DNA of 64,000 nt from contig CAZUJF010000002.1 in the NCBI GenBank assembly GCA_964619955.1, forward strand, positions 124,001-188,000, written 5' to 3'. The notes beneath the pieces are model-generated. The model had not been told where the DNA came from and did no database searches. It saw only the letters and a list, made by a program, of their open reading frames with translations. Numbering within the stretch: position 1 is the stretch's first letter; each line of letters starts with the position of its first letter. The DNA is from JACQFK01 sp964619955. GTDB lineage: Bacteria > Planctomycetota > MHYJ01 > JACPRB01. This document shows positions 16,092-23,837 of the stretch, piece after piece. The position numbers and the translations under genes are program-made.

Positions 16092-16994
16092 TTAGCGGAT
16101 CTCACGCCTCTGGAAGAGCGAACAGGACACCAGAAACACCGCCGCCACGTACAGGCCGGCGTACGCGAGGGACCATCCCAGGTAGCGGACGGAAATCATC
16201 GTACCGTCGCTGAAATAGGTCTGCAAGTTAAAGTACCCGAGGTTGGGGAAGAGGTAGGTCGCGAGGCGGCCCAGGACGGAAACGGCCTTCACATTCAGGT
16301 TTTCGACGCTGGCGAGCATGTAGCTTGAGACGTTTCCGAGGACGAAGACGGCGGTGATGGCGCCGACGGAGACCACAAGGGGGAAAAACGCCGCGAAGCT
16401 GACGGCCAGCGCGCCCAGCAGCGCGCACTGGAGGAACGCGAGCAGCGCCCCCTGCAGCACGACGCCGCCCTGGTCCGCGATGAAGTGGGTCCAGGTGGCG
16501 TTCCAGATCACGCGGGCGGCGGATTCCCCCCGGGCCATGCCGAGGGCGACGTCGCGGTCGCGGATCGGAAGGTCGGGGAGCGTCATGAGCCAGAGCGTGA
16601 GGAAGAGCACGCCGGAGAGGACGATGAATCCGGGGACGAGGGCGGCCATGAGGCCCGCATATTTCCCCAGGAGGAAGTCCTCGCGCCGGAGAGGTTTGGA
16701 GAGCAGCGTGACGGCGGTGCGGTCCTCGAGTTCGCGGGTGACGACGAGGCCGCTGCTGAGCGTGAGGACGAGAAAGCCCCAGAAGGTGAGCGTCGCCATG
16801 CCCATCTCGCGGACCATCGGGGTTTCCTGGTAGAACGAAAACAGCGTGAGCAGGCGCGAGAAGTAGAGGGCCACGGCGAAACTGATCAGCAGGATGTAGT
16901 AGATGGGCCGGCGGGCCGTCTCGCCGTACGTGGCGCGGGCCACGGTGGCGATGCATAATATATGGGTGCGGATGCTTTCCTGAAGGCTGTTCAT
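16092..16994 (-). CDS. ABC-2 type transporter permease
   Basis: The 300-residue protein has six predicted membrane helices and the ABC-2 signature region RELEDRTAVTLLSKPLRREDFLLGKYAG between helices 2 and 3, typical of the NosY/YhaP permease group. No ATP-binding subunit is adjacent in the window, so the partner must be encoded elsewhere. It is the first gene of the operon that continues into the phosphoesterase. A TATAAT box lies 11 nt before the ATG. Confidence 0.85.
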   Translation of the reverse strand: MNSLQESIRTHILCIATVARATYGETARRPIYYILLISFAVALYFSRLLTLFSFYQETPMVREMGMATLTFWGFLVLTLSSGLVVTRELEDRTAVTLLSKPLRREDFLLGKYAGLMAALVPGFIVLSGVLFLTLWLMTLPDLPIRDRDVALGMARGESAARVIWNATWTHFIADQGGVVLQGALLAFLQCALLGALAVSFAAFFPLVVSVGAITAVFVLGNVSSYMLASVENLNVKAVSVLGRLATYLFPNLGYFNLQTYFSDGTMISVRYLGWSLAYAGLYVAAVFLVSCSLFQRREIR

Positions 16995-17005
16995 CTCCGG
17001 CGGTA

Positions 17006-17011
17006 ATTATA
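17006..17011 (-). promoter_or_regulatory. Putative -10 box of the ABC-2 permease operon
   Basis: A perfect TATAAT on the minus strand ends 11 nt before the ATG at 16994. It is back-to-back with the plus-strand TATAAT of parB (17035-17040). No clear -35 box is seen. A GGAG abuts the ATG directly, too close to serve as a Shine-Dalgarno sequence. Confidence 0.5.
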
Positions 17012-17034
17012 GCCTCAATTCCCCCGGGGGGTGG

Positions 17035-17040
17035 TATAAT
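17035..17040 (+). promoter_or_regulatory. Putative -10 box upstream of parB
   Basis: A perfect TATAAT lies 64 nt before the parB ATG. The transcript from here would carry the terminator-like hairpin at 17050-17077 in its leader. No clear -35 box is visible. Confidence 0.5.
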
Positions 17041-17049
17041 GCTCCAAGG

Positions 17050-17077
17050 CCGGGACGGAAGGCGTCCCGGGTTTTTT
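17050..17077 (+). terminator. Terminator-like hairpin in the parB leader
   Basis: A 7-bp GC stem (17050-17056 with 17064-17070) and a 7-nt loop are followed by G and six Ts. It has the form of an intrinsic terminator, but lies between the parB -10 box and the parB start codon. It could attenuate parB, or end transcription if parB has a second promoter downstream. Confidence 0.6.
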
Positions 17078-17104
17078 CAGTAGCAGAGAGAGAGAGGGGG
17101 GTTC

Positions 17105-17962
17105 ATGTCACAGCTTCGTCGTCTCGGCATGGGGCTCGGTGCGCTCATCGGTGGCGAGACGGAGGGCGGCGTCGCCACGGCCGCCTCCCACGAGCCCGCG
17201 CAGACGCTCGACACCAGCGCCATCCGGCCGAATCCTTACCAGCCCCGCCAGGACTTCGACGAGAAGGAGATCGACTCCCTCTGCGAGTCCATCAAGAAGC
17301 AGGGGCTGCTCCAGCCCATCGTCGTCCGCTCCGCGGGCGCGGGCTTCTACGAACTCGTCGCCGGCGAGCGCCGCTGGCGCGCCTCCCGCAAGGCGGGCCT
17401 GCTCCGCATCCCCGCCGTCATCCGGGAAGTCGACGACAAGAAGATGCTGGAGCTGGCCCTCGTCGAGAACCTCCAGCGCCGCGATCTCAATCCGATGGAA
17501 AAAGCGCGGGCCTTCCGCTCGCTCATGCAGCTGAACTCTTGGACCCAGGAGCAGCTCGCCGACGCGCTCGGCATGGCGCGCCCCACCGCCGCCAACTTCC
17601 TCCGCCTGATCGAGGCGCCCTTGGAGGTGCAGGACGCCGTCTCGCGCGGCATCCTCTCCATGGGCCACGCCCGGGCGCTCCTGGCGGTGCCCCAGCGCGC
17701 CACGCTGCTGCAGCTGCTGAAGAAGACGCTGGAGGAGGACCTCTCCGTCCGCGCGCTCGAGCAGCTGGTGACGCAGCGTCCGGCCTCCGCTCCCGCGTCC
17801 TCCAAGGCGCCCGCGCGGCGCGAGCCCTACCTGGTGGAGCTGGAGCAGAAGCTGATGGACAAGGTGGGGGTCAAGGTGGAGATCCAGCCCCAGGCCATCG
17901 TCATCCCCTATCGCAGCAACGAGCAGCTCACGCTGATCCTGAAGCGGCTCGGCGCGCTCTAG
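17105..17962 (+). CDS. parB: Chromosome-partitioning protein ParB
   Basis: The 285-residue protein is a canonical chromosomal ParB. It begins with the short ParA-contacting LGMGLGALIGG segment. The CTPase/N-terminal domain has PRQDFDEKEIDSL, QPIVVR and the box-II motif GERRWRA. A helix-turn-helix for parS recognition lies in the middle (LADALGMARPTAANFLRLI), and a C-terminal dimerisation domain closes it. No parA gene is adjacent or elsewhere in the window. Two perfect parS sites lie just downstream. An AG-rich Shine-Dalgarno region (GAGAGAGGGGGG) precedes the ATG. Confidence 0.97.
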   Translation: MSQLRRLGMGLGALIGGETEGGVATAASHEPAQTLDTSAIRPNPYQPRQDFDEKEIDSLCESIKKQGLLQPIVVRSAGAGFYELVAGERRWRASRKAGLLRIPAVIREVDDKKMLELALVENLQRRDLNPMEKARAFRSLMQLNSWTQEQLADALGMARPTAANFLRLIEAPLEVQDAVSRGILSMGHARALLAVPQRATLLQLLKKTLEEDLSVRALEQLVTQRPASAPASSKAPARREPYLVELEQKLMDKVGVKVEIQPQAIVIPYRSNEQLTLILKRLGAL

Positions 17963-17981
17963 GGTTCCGGATCATTCCAAG

Positions 17982-18018
17982 AACCGCCCGGTGGGACCTC
18001 CCGCCGGGCGGTTTTTTT
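17982..18018 (+). terminator. Intrinsic terminator of parB
   Basis: A 10-bp stem (17982-17991 with 18004-18013) and a 12-nt loop run into a tract of seven Ts (18012-18018). The last T is the first base of the first parS site, so terminator and centromere site abut. Confidence 0.9.
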
Positions 18019-18033
18019 GTTCCACGTGGAACA
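18018..18033. promoter_or_regulatory. parS site 1
   Basis: TGTTCCACGTGGAACA is a perfect 16-bp palindrome and differs from the Bacillus consensus TGTTTCACGTGAAACA only at symmetrical positions. It lies 55 nt after the parB stop and matches the known preference of parS for the parB neighbourhood. Confidence 0.93.
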
Positions 18034-18040
18034 AGTCCAA

Positions 18041-18106
18041 CAACAAAACAGCCCGTCTACTTTGTTGTGTTCCGGAACACAACAAAGTAGACGGGCTGTT
18101 TTGTTG
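18041..18106. repeat. 66-bp perfect palindrome between two parS sites
   Basis: Positions 18041-18073 are the exact inverse of 18074-18106 with no loop, checked base by base. The centre (18068-18079) reads TGTTCCGGAACA, which is the parS sequence without its central ACGT. The element lies midway between the two parS sites, which are 95 bp apart centre to centre. It is much richer in A+T than its surroundings. It could extrude as a cruciform or act as a bidirectional terminator. No coding potential is seen. Confidence 0.95.
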
Positions 18107-18112
18107 GAGGGA

Positions 18113-18128
18113 TGTTCCACGTGGAACA
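18113..18128. promoter_or_regulatory. parS site 2
   Basis: A second perfect copy of TGTTCCACGTGGAACA lies 79 bp beyond the end of site 1. The two sites and the palindrome between them form a nearly symmetrical unit. It lies just beyond the 3' end of the convergent gene that ends at 18142. Confidence 0.93.
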
Positions 18129-18141
18129 TGGGCCGCGGCGG

Positions 18142-18585
18142 CTACTTCTTGGGCGCCGCCTGCGGGAGCTGGCGGATGCGGACGGCCGTGTCCCGGAAGA
18201 TCTTGGGATGGGCCGAGTTCCGGTCGGGCTCCGGCGCCTTGCCGCCCTTCCAGGGGTTCGCCAGGAAGTAGTCGAAGGGGAAGATCTCGTGGCTGTATTT
18301 GCCCAGCGCCCGCATGAATCCGGGCGCGTGGATGTTCAGCCAGCCGACCTTCGTGTGGATGAAGATGTCCATGTCGTCCCCGCCCTGCGGGAAGGATTTC
18401 ATCACGAGCGCCAGATGCTCGCTGCCGTCGTGGATCCGCAGGACCGCGGAGAAGAGGCCGAAATCCTCCTGCGTGAAAATCTCGCTCGGACGGATCGTGG
18501 GATTGCCCGAGGACTCGCTCCCCGGCTCGATCACCCACAGTTTCCCGGCCAGCACGTCTTCCGGTGCGATCTCGTTCAGCTTCAT
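18142..18585 (-). CDS. Hypothetical cytoplasmic protein
   Basis: I do not recognise this 147-residue protein. It has no signal peptide or membrane helix and is rich in aromatic residues, with segments such as GWLNIHAPGFMRALGKYSHEI. A GAGGAAG Shine-Dalgarno-like sequence precedes the ATG. It lies 13 nt after the stop of the endonuclease III gene on the same strand and may be co-transcribed with the repair genes nth and polX. Amino-acid use and the compact operon position support a real gene. Confidence 0.7.
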   Translation of the reverse strand: MKLNEIAPEDVLAGKLWVIEPGSESSGNPTIRPSEIFTQEDFGLFSAVLRIHDGSEHLALVMKSFPQGGDDMDIFIHTKVGWLNIHAPGFMRALGKYSHEIFPFDYFLANPWKGGKAPEPDRNSAHPKIFRDTAVRIRQLPQAAPKK

Positions 18586-18598
18586 GGTCCAGCTTCCT

Positions 18599-19285
18599 CT
18601 AACCTGACGTTTTCGCCGAGGGACATTCCCCCGACAAAGCGCATTCCCCGCAGCGAGGCCGGCGGGCGATGCAAACCTTTCGCCCGTGCCAGATCAGACG
18701 GTGCGAATAGTTGATCCATTCCTTCGCGGGCAGCAGCTCCATCAGGTCCCGCTCGATTCTCTTAGGATCCTCCTGCTCCGTCAACCCCAAGAGCCGGGTG
18801 ATTCGCAGGACGTGCGTGTCGACCACGACGCCCGCCGCCTGCTGGAACCAGGTCCCCAGCACCACATTCGCCGTCTTCCGGGCGACCCCCGGAAGCTCCA
18901 GAAGTTCGTCCATGGAGGAGGGAACCTCGCCCCCGTGTTTCTCCACCAGGAGCCTCGCGGCGCCGCGGATCGACTTCGCCTTGTTCCGGAAGAAGCCCGT
19001 GGAGCGGACCGCCTGCTCCAGCTCCGCGGGATCCGCCTCCGCGAAGTCGCGCGCACTCCGGTACTTCCTGAAGAGCGGGCCCGTGACCAGATTCACGCGG
19101 AGGTCGGTGCATTGGGCGGACAGGATCGTCGCCACCAGCAGTTCCAGGGCGCTCGAGTGGTTCAGGGCGCACTCGGCTTCGGGATAAAGCCGCGCCAGAT
19201 CCGCCGTCACCCGGAGGGCCCGGGCCTTAAGCGCGGCGGCCGAGGGTTTCGAGGACCTGGTCGAGGTCCTGGGTGTTGAGGACAT
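18599..19285 (-). CDS. nth: Endonuclease III (DNA N-glycosylase/AP lyase)
   Basis: The 228-residue protein removes oxidised pyrimidines. It shows the helix-hairpin-helix LPGVARKTANVVLG with the catalytic Lys, the catalytic Asp in VVDTHVLRI, and the C-terminal [4Fe-4S] motif CIARRPRCGECALSGEC (C-x6-C-x2-C-x5-C). I chose the ATG at 19285 because a GGAG lies 7 nt upstream and the first family helix (ALKARALRVTADLARLYPE) is retained. This start overlaps the end of polX by 59 nt. A GTG at 19210 would avoid the overlap but cuts that helix. Confidence 0.93.
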   Translation of the reverse strand: MSSTPRTSTRSSKPSAAALKARALRVTADLARLYPEAECALNHSSALELLVATILSAQCTDLRVNLVTGPLFRKYRSARDFAEADPAELEQAVRSTGFFRNKAKSIRGAARLLVEKHGGEVPSSMDELLELPGVARKTANVVLGTWFQQAAGVVVDTHVLRITRLLGLTEQEDPKRIERDLMELLPAKEWINYSHRLIWHGRKVCIARRPRCGECALSGECPSAKTSG

Positions 19286-20933
19286 CTTTGGGCTCCAATC
19301 CGGCGCGGCGGGCGCAGCCGATGCCGTAGTCAAGGTTCTCCAGATCGTCGGTGGAATGGGCGTCCGGGTTGATGGAGAGCAGGACCCCCCGTTCCTTGGC
19401 GCGCCGGCAATGCGCCACGTCGAGGTCCAGGCGGTTGGGAAAGGCGTTCAGCTCGATGATCTTGCGGTGCTTCCGGGCGGCCTCGATCACCCGGTCCAGG
19501 TCCACCGGATAGGCCTCGCGACTCAGAAGCAGGCGGCCGGTGGGGTGGCCCAGCATGTCCAGGTGTTCATGGGCAAGGGCGGTGCATATCCGGGCGGTCA
19601 TCTCGTCTTCAGACATGTCGTAGCGGGAGTGGACGGATCCGATGACGAAATCCAGGCGCCCCAACGTTTCCGGATCGAGGTCCAGGGATCCATCCGGCAG
19701 GATGTCGCACTCCAGGCCCTTGAGGATGCGGAAGTCCTTCCAGCGCCGGTTGAGGCGGTCGATCTCTTGTGCCTGCTGTTCGAGCCGCTCCTCGTCCAGG
19801 CCGCGGGCGTAGGAGGCCGCCGCGGAATGATCGGAGAGTCCCAGGTAGCTCAGGCCCATGGACCGGGCCTTCTCGGCCATCGCCTCGATGTCATGGATCC
19901 CGTCGCTCCAGGAACTGTGCGCGTGAAACGTCCCCTTAAGTAATTGGCGCTCAACCAAATAAAGCTGCCTGTCTGGTTTTGGTGCAAGGGGCCCCTCCCG
20001 GAGCTCGGGGGGGAGGTAGGGCAGGTCCAGGGCGCGATAGAGGGCGGGCTCATCCGGAGTTTCAATAATACTAGAACCGCGGCTGAGGCTGTATTCGCTG
20101 AGTTTGAGCCCCTTGGCCTGGGCGATCTGGCGCAGGCTGACGTTATGCTCCTTGCTCCCGGTGAAGTAGTTCAGCGCACAGGGGAACTGCTCGTCCAGGA
20201 CGACCCGGAGATCCACCTGCAGACCGTTCTCAAGCCGAACACTCGTCTTCGTATCGCCGCGTCCGATCACGTCCTGCACGCCCGCGGCGCGGACGAAGTG
20301 CTCCATGACGGCGGGGGCGTTCGTGGAACTGACGAGCAGATCCACGTCGTGCACGAGCTCCTTCCAGCGGCGCAGGCTTCCCGCGATGCTCGAACGGATC
20401 ACGTGCGGCGATTTCTGCAGATGCGCCAGCAGCCGGCGTGCGCAGGGAAGCGCCTCGCTGAGCAGGTGCCGGCCCCGGTTCTTCTCCAGAAATCCAAGCC
20501 CGGCCAGCAGTTTCGCCTGCGTCTTCTCGCCGAAGCCTTTCACGCCGAGCAGGCGCTTCTCCTCGCAGGCCTTTCTCAACGCCTGCAGACTCTCGATGCC
20601 CAGCTCCTTCCAGAGGAGCCGGGTCTTTTTCGGGCCGAGCGAGGGGACGGACAGAAGCTCGACGACGCCCGGAGGAACCGCGGCGCGCAGCTTCTCGAGA
20701 TACTCGAGGCGCCCCGTCGTGACGAGTTCGGTGATCTTGTCCCGCAGCGCCTCGCCGATGCCGGGGACGGAGTCGAGCCGCTTCTGTTTCACGAGTAAAC
20801 AGACGTCCTCGGCGGAGGACTCCAGCGTGCGCGCGGCGTTCCGGTAGGCCCGCACCTTGAAGGGGTTCTCGTCCTGCAGCTCAAGGAGGAGGGCGATCGA
20901 CTCGAGGATTTCGGCGACGCGCGGATTGTCCAT
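19227..20933 (-). CDS. polX: Bacterial family X DNA polymerase with PHP domain
   Basis: The 568-residue protein is a PolX of the bacterial type. Residues 1-90 form the lyase-like 8-kDa domain (ENPFKVRAYRNAARTLES, VPGIGEAL hairpin). Helix-hairpin-helix segments follow (VPSLGPKKTRLLW, VKGFGEKTQAKLL). The polymerase active site contains GSLRRWKELVHDVDLLV with the paired Asp residues. The C-terminal PHP domain (about 335-560) has HAHSSWSDG, LSDHS, KGLECDI, GSVHS, GHPTGR and NPDAHST, and usually gives 3'-5' exonuclease and AP-endonuclease activity. It acts in base-excision or gap repair and sits directly upstream of nth, which fits. Confidence 0.95.
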   Translation of the reverse strand: MDNPRVAEILESIALLLELQDENPFKVRAYRNAARTLESSAEDVCLLVKQKRLDSVPGIGEALRDKITELVTTGRLEYLEKLRAAVPPGVVELLSVPSLGPKKTRLLWKELGIESLQALRKACEEKRLLGVKGFGEKTQAKLLAGLGFLEKNRGRHLLSEALPCARRLLAHLQKSPHVIRSSIAGSLRRWKELVHDVDLLVSSTNAPAVMEHFVRAAGVQDVIGRGDTKTSVRLENGLQVDLRVVLDEQFPCALNYFTGSKEHNVSLRQIAQAKGLKLSEYSLSRGSSIIETPDEPALYRALDLPYLPPELREGPLAPKPDRQLYLVERQLLKGTFHAHSSWSDGIHDIEAMAEKARSMGLSYLGLSDHSAAASYARGLDEERLEQQAQEIDRLNRRWKDFRILKGLECDILPDGSLDLDPETLGRLDFVIGSVHSRYDMSEDEMTARICTALAHEHLDMLGHPTGRLLLSREAYPVDLDRVIEAARKHRKIIELNAFPNRLDLDVAHCRRAKERGVLLSINPDAHSTDDLENLDYGIGCARRAGLEPKDVLNTQDLDQVLETLGRRA

Positions 20934-20945
20934 GCGGCGCGACGC

Positions 20946-21350
20946 CTACTTTCGGCATTCCTCGTGGCAGACGTTGCACTTCGCCTTGAGGCGGGCGAGC
21001 AGGTTGAGGCGGACCTCCTTGGTGTCCCAGGTCGCCGCTTCGAAGTCTGACTTCAACTTCAGCTCGAAGATGTCGAAGTGGCCGTCGAGAAGCTCGGCCT
21101 CCTCGTCGTCCTTCCGGTACCTGACCTCGCGGGCCTTTCCGTTGTGCTCGCGGATCCTGGCGAGGCGCTTCTTGAGGTCGGCCTCGGGTTTTCCCGCCTC
21201 GATGTCGGCGGCGAGCCCCTTCATCTCCGCGGAGGAGGCCTCCATCTGCTCGACGAACTTCTTCGTCAGCTCCGGCGTCTTGCCGCGCTCCTTCTTGTCC
21301 TGGAGCCCGAGCGCCGCCAGCAGCAGCAGGATCCCGCCCGCCATCTTCAT
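20946..21350 (-). CDS. Exported helical protein with C-terminal CxxCH haem motif (cytochrome c'-like)
   Basis: The 134-residue protein has a signal peptide ending in LGLQDKK, a helical Lys/Glu-rich body, and ends in CNVCHEECRK. A single CxxCH at the extreme C-terminus of a four-helix-sized protein is the layout of class II cytochromes (c'/c556). The ATG at 21350 (MKMAGG) gives a proper signal peptide; the upstream in-frame start does not. Axial-ligand assignment is not possible by eye. The ORF could instead be a non-haem protein with a chance CxxCH, but the length and placement argue for haem. Confidence 0.65.
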   Translation of the reverse strand: MKMAGGILLLLAALGLQDKKERGKTPELTKKFVEQMEASSAEMKGLAADIEAGKPEADLKKRLARIREHNGKAREVRYRKDDEEAELLDGHFDIFELKLKSDFEAATWDTKEVRLNLLARLKAKCNVCHEECRK

Positions 21351-21416
21351 GGCGGCCGATCCTAACACGGGCCCCGCGGGGAGTAAAGCCGTGCGCCCGT
21401 GCCCGCGCGGAGGCGG

Positions 21417-22979
21417 CTACTTCTTCCTTTTCTTGTCCTCGTCTTCCTTCGACTCGGGGGATTTCGAATCGGGCTTCTTCTCCGCGGACTCGGGCTTGCG
21501 CTCCGGCCTGCGTTCCGGAGGCGGCGCGGGCTTCTCGATGGGCCGCTCGGGCTTCCGTTCCTCGGTGCGCGGCTTTTCCCTGGGCTCCTCGGCGGGCTTG
21601 CGCTCGGGTTTGCGCTCCGGGGCCGGCGCGGGCTTTTCAACGGGGCGCTCGGGTTTCCGTTCCTCGAGACGGGGCTTCTCGCGGGGTTCCTCCGCGGGCT
21701 TGCGCTCGGGAGCGGGTTTCTCGAGCGGCTTCTCGGGTTTGCGCTCCTCGGCGGGCTTGCGCTCGGGGACCGGCGCGGGTTTTTCAACGGGGCGCTCGGG
21801 TTTCCGTTCCTCGAGGCGGGGCTTCTCGCGAGGTTCCTCCGCGGGCTTGCGCTCCGGGGCGGGTCTCTCGAGCGGCTTCTCGGGTTTGCGCTCCTCGGCG
21901 GGCTTCCGCTCGGGAGCCGGCGCGGGCTTCTCGCCGGGCCGTTCGGGTTTTCTCTCCTCGATGCGGGGTTTTTCCCTGGGCGCTTCCGCAGGCTTCTCGG
22001 CAGGCCGTGCCGGCGGGCGCGGGGGCGTCACGGGCCGCGGGTCGGGTTTCGGCGGGTGGATGCGGTCCACCTCGACGCGCTTCTCCTTCAGGTGGATGAT
22101 CTTCGCGCGGCTTTCCTCGACGGCGCGCTTGTGGCGCTCGTCTTCGAGCGCGCGGCGGGTCTTCTCCTCCTCCTCGCGCTCGTGCTGGACCGTGATGCGG
22201 ACCTTGAGGCTCTCCTGTTCGCGGCGGTGACGCTCGTCCCAGTCGCGGACGTGGGGCGCCTCCCAGGGCCGCTCCTTCTTCACGACGACCGCGCCGCTGA
22301 CGTTGATGTTGCCCCGGCCGGCGTGCGAGTAGTCCTTCACGACGACGGCGCGGAAGGGATGCGGTTCCGCGCGTCTCCGGCAGTCCTCGTACTTCTGGAA
22401 GTAGACCACGGGCGGGTGGCCGTAGTAGCGCACCCCGATCTGGAGATGGATCAGGGCGTGGCATTCGTCGTTGCTCAGGTAGACGGGCTCGCGCCTCCAG
22501 TAGTAGCCGTAGGCCCGGCCGTAGGGTCCGGGGCAGTCGTAGCCCGCCGGGATCTCCTGGCAGTAGAAGTCGAAGGGATCGACGCTGAAGGCCAGCGCCA
22601 CGTTGAAGAGGCTCCGGCCGCAGCGCGTGTACTCCGTGCAGACCCAGCGCAGGGGCACCCGCGCGCGCCGCGCGATGAACGAGAGCACCAGGAGGTCGTC
22701 CTCGTCGTAGCCGGTCCGGTCGAGGTAGTAGATCTCCTCGGCCGAGCAGCCGTAGTACTCGGTGTAGACGACGTGCCGCACGTGCGTCCAGCCGTAGGTC
22801 CCCGTCGACGTCGTGACCGTGACGGTCGCGGGAGGAGGCGGCGGCACGTATGCGGGCTGCGGCGCCGGCGCGGGCGGCGGGGGCGTGTAGACGTGGCGCT
22901 CCTCGACGACCACCGTGTGGCGCTGATGGCACGCGGGCACCAGGACGGCGAGCGCGGCCAGGATGAGCAGCTTCTTCAT
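21417..22979 (-). CDS. Lipoprotein with YXX-rich head and Lys/Pro/Glu tandem repeats
   Basis: The 520-residue protein has a lipoprotein signal (LVPAC, Cys17). Residues about 60-240 are rich in Tyr and Cys; I recognise no family. A charged helix follows (about 250-305, EREEEEKTRRALEDERHKR). The last 200 residues are built of a 49-residue unit rich in KPERP, EKPAP and ERKPAEE, repeated about three times with a final shortened copy. Such tails often span peptidoglycan or bind polyanions, but that is inference. A GGAGGATT Shine-Dalgarno sequence precedes the ATG. Confidence 0.75.
   Translation of the reverse strand: MKKLLILAALAVLVPACHQRHTVVVEERHVYTPPPPAPAPQPAYVPPPPPATVTVTTSTGTYGWTHVRHVVYTEYYGCSAEEIYYLDRTGYDEDDLLVLSFIARRARVPLRWVCTEYTRCGRSLFNVALAFSVDPFDFYCQEIPAGYDCPGPYGRAYGYYWRREPVYLSNDECHALIHLQIGVRYYGHPPVVYFQKYEDCRRRAEPHPFRAVVVKDYSHAGRGNINVSGAVVVKKERPWEAPHVRDWDERHRREQESLKVRITVQHEREEEEKTRRALEDERHKRAVEESRAKIIHLKEKRVEVDRIHPPKPDPRPVTPPRPPARPAEKPAEAPREKPRIEERKPERPGEKPAPAPERKPAEERKPEKPLERPAPERKPAEEPREKPRLEERKPERPVEKPAPVPERKPAEERKPEKPLEKPAPERKPAEEPREKPRLEERKPERPVEKPAPAPERKPERKPAEEPREKPRTEERKPERPIEKPAPPPERRPERKPESAEKKPDSKSPESKEDEDKKRKK
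21480..21990 (-). repeat. 147-bp tandem repeat coding for a 49-residue Lys/Pro/Glu unit
   Basis: The same stretch recurs with a period of 147 bp (for example a TTTTCAACGGGGCGCTCGGG match begins at 21634 and again at 21781). Two full units and shortened copies at one end code for the tail of the lipoprotein. Boundaries are approximate. The repeat is in frame and coding, so it is not a CRISPR or intergenic repeat. Confidence 0.85.
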
Positions 22980-23087
22980 GGAATCCTCCGGAGAGCAGTA
23001 CGACCCGGCGGCGGGAAAGTTCCGCCTTCCGTCGCGGGGTCGGACGACGATCTATTCAGACAGTAAATACAGTGCATAATGAGCCAG

Positions 23088-23837
23088 CTACTGCTGGACC
23101 ATGTCCTTGAAATGGGGCAGGTCGAAGGTGAGGGAGCGCCGGGCCCCGCAGTGGCCGCAGAGCAGGTCGAGGCGGTCGTAGGGGGCGCCCGACGGGCCCT
23201 GGCAGAGCGCCTGCAGCCGGAGCTGGTACTTCTCCTGTCCGCAGCCGCACTTCAGCCGCAGGATCACGTTGTGTTCGCGGGCCACGTCGCTGAAGTGCCG
23301 CGTGACGGGCTTCTCCCGCGTGCCGACGTAGCGGTCGAGCATCGCCCCCAGGTGGCGGATCATCGCCGTCTCGAGGACGGGCAGATCGAAGCCGTGGCCT
23401 TCGGAGGTCAGCGCGTCGAAGCCCCGCAGGGCGTTGACGAGCATGTAGTGGACCATGTACCCCACGGGATAGGGCGGCATCTCGTTGAGTCCCGGGACGA
23501 GCCTCGCGGCGAGCAGTTCCACGGCGGCGGGGTCGGGCTTCCGCCGCGAACGCTCGGCGTAGGCCGAGAGCAGCCCCCGGGCGGCGCGGAGCAGGCGCTC
23601 GTCGAGCGCGTCAAGCACCTGGATGCCGTCGTATTCGTGCACGCTGAAATGCTCGCCGGTCGCCCCGACGTAGCGCGCGCGGAGATTGAGGATCGAGCAC
23701 GCGGCCCCGAGCACGCTGCCGGGGGAGCCGAGCTTCTTCGAGATCTCCGCGGCGGACTGGTCGATCGCGGAGGCGTGATGCTCGATGAGCTTCAGCGCCT
23801 GCGCCGAGAGCTCGGTCTTTTCGGGGGGCTGGCTCAC
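23088..23837 (-). CDS. Uncharacterised protein with C-terminal Cys4 zinc-ribbon-like motif
   Basis: The 249-residue protein is not of a family I know. The body is helical; near the C-terminus two cysteine pairs, CGCGQ and CGHCG, lie about 30 residues apart and could hold a zinc ion. The GTG start overlaps the TGA of the AsmA-like gene (GTGA), so the two are translationally coupled. The reading frame extends much further upstream, but that portion is only the antiphase shadow of the AsmA-like gene. It is cytoplasmic by appearance, with no signal peptide. Confidence 0.8.
   Translation of the reverse strand: MSQPPEKTELSAQALKLIEHHASAIDQSAAEISKKLGSPGSVLGAACSILNLRARYVGATGEHFSVHEYDGIQVLDALDERLLRAARGLLSAYAERSRRKPDPAAVELLAARLVPGLNEMPPYPVGYMVHYMLVNALRGFDALTSEGHGFDLPVLETAMIRHLGAMLDRYVGTREKPVTRHFSDVAREHNVILRLKCGCGQEKYQLRLQALCQGPSGAPYDRLDLLCGHCGARRSLTFDLPHFKDMVQQ

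Noticed and set aside
21480..21990. Regular repeats that could suggest a CRISPR array
   Set aside because: The 147-bp units are in frame inside a lipoprotein gene, adjoin without unique spacers, and no cas gene is near.
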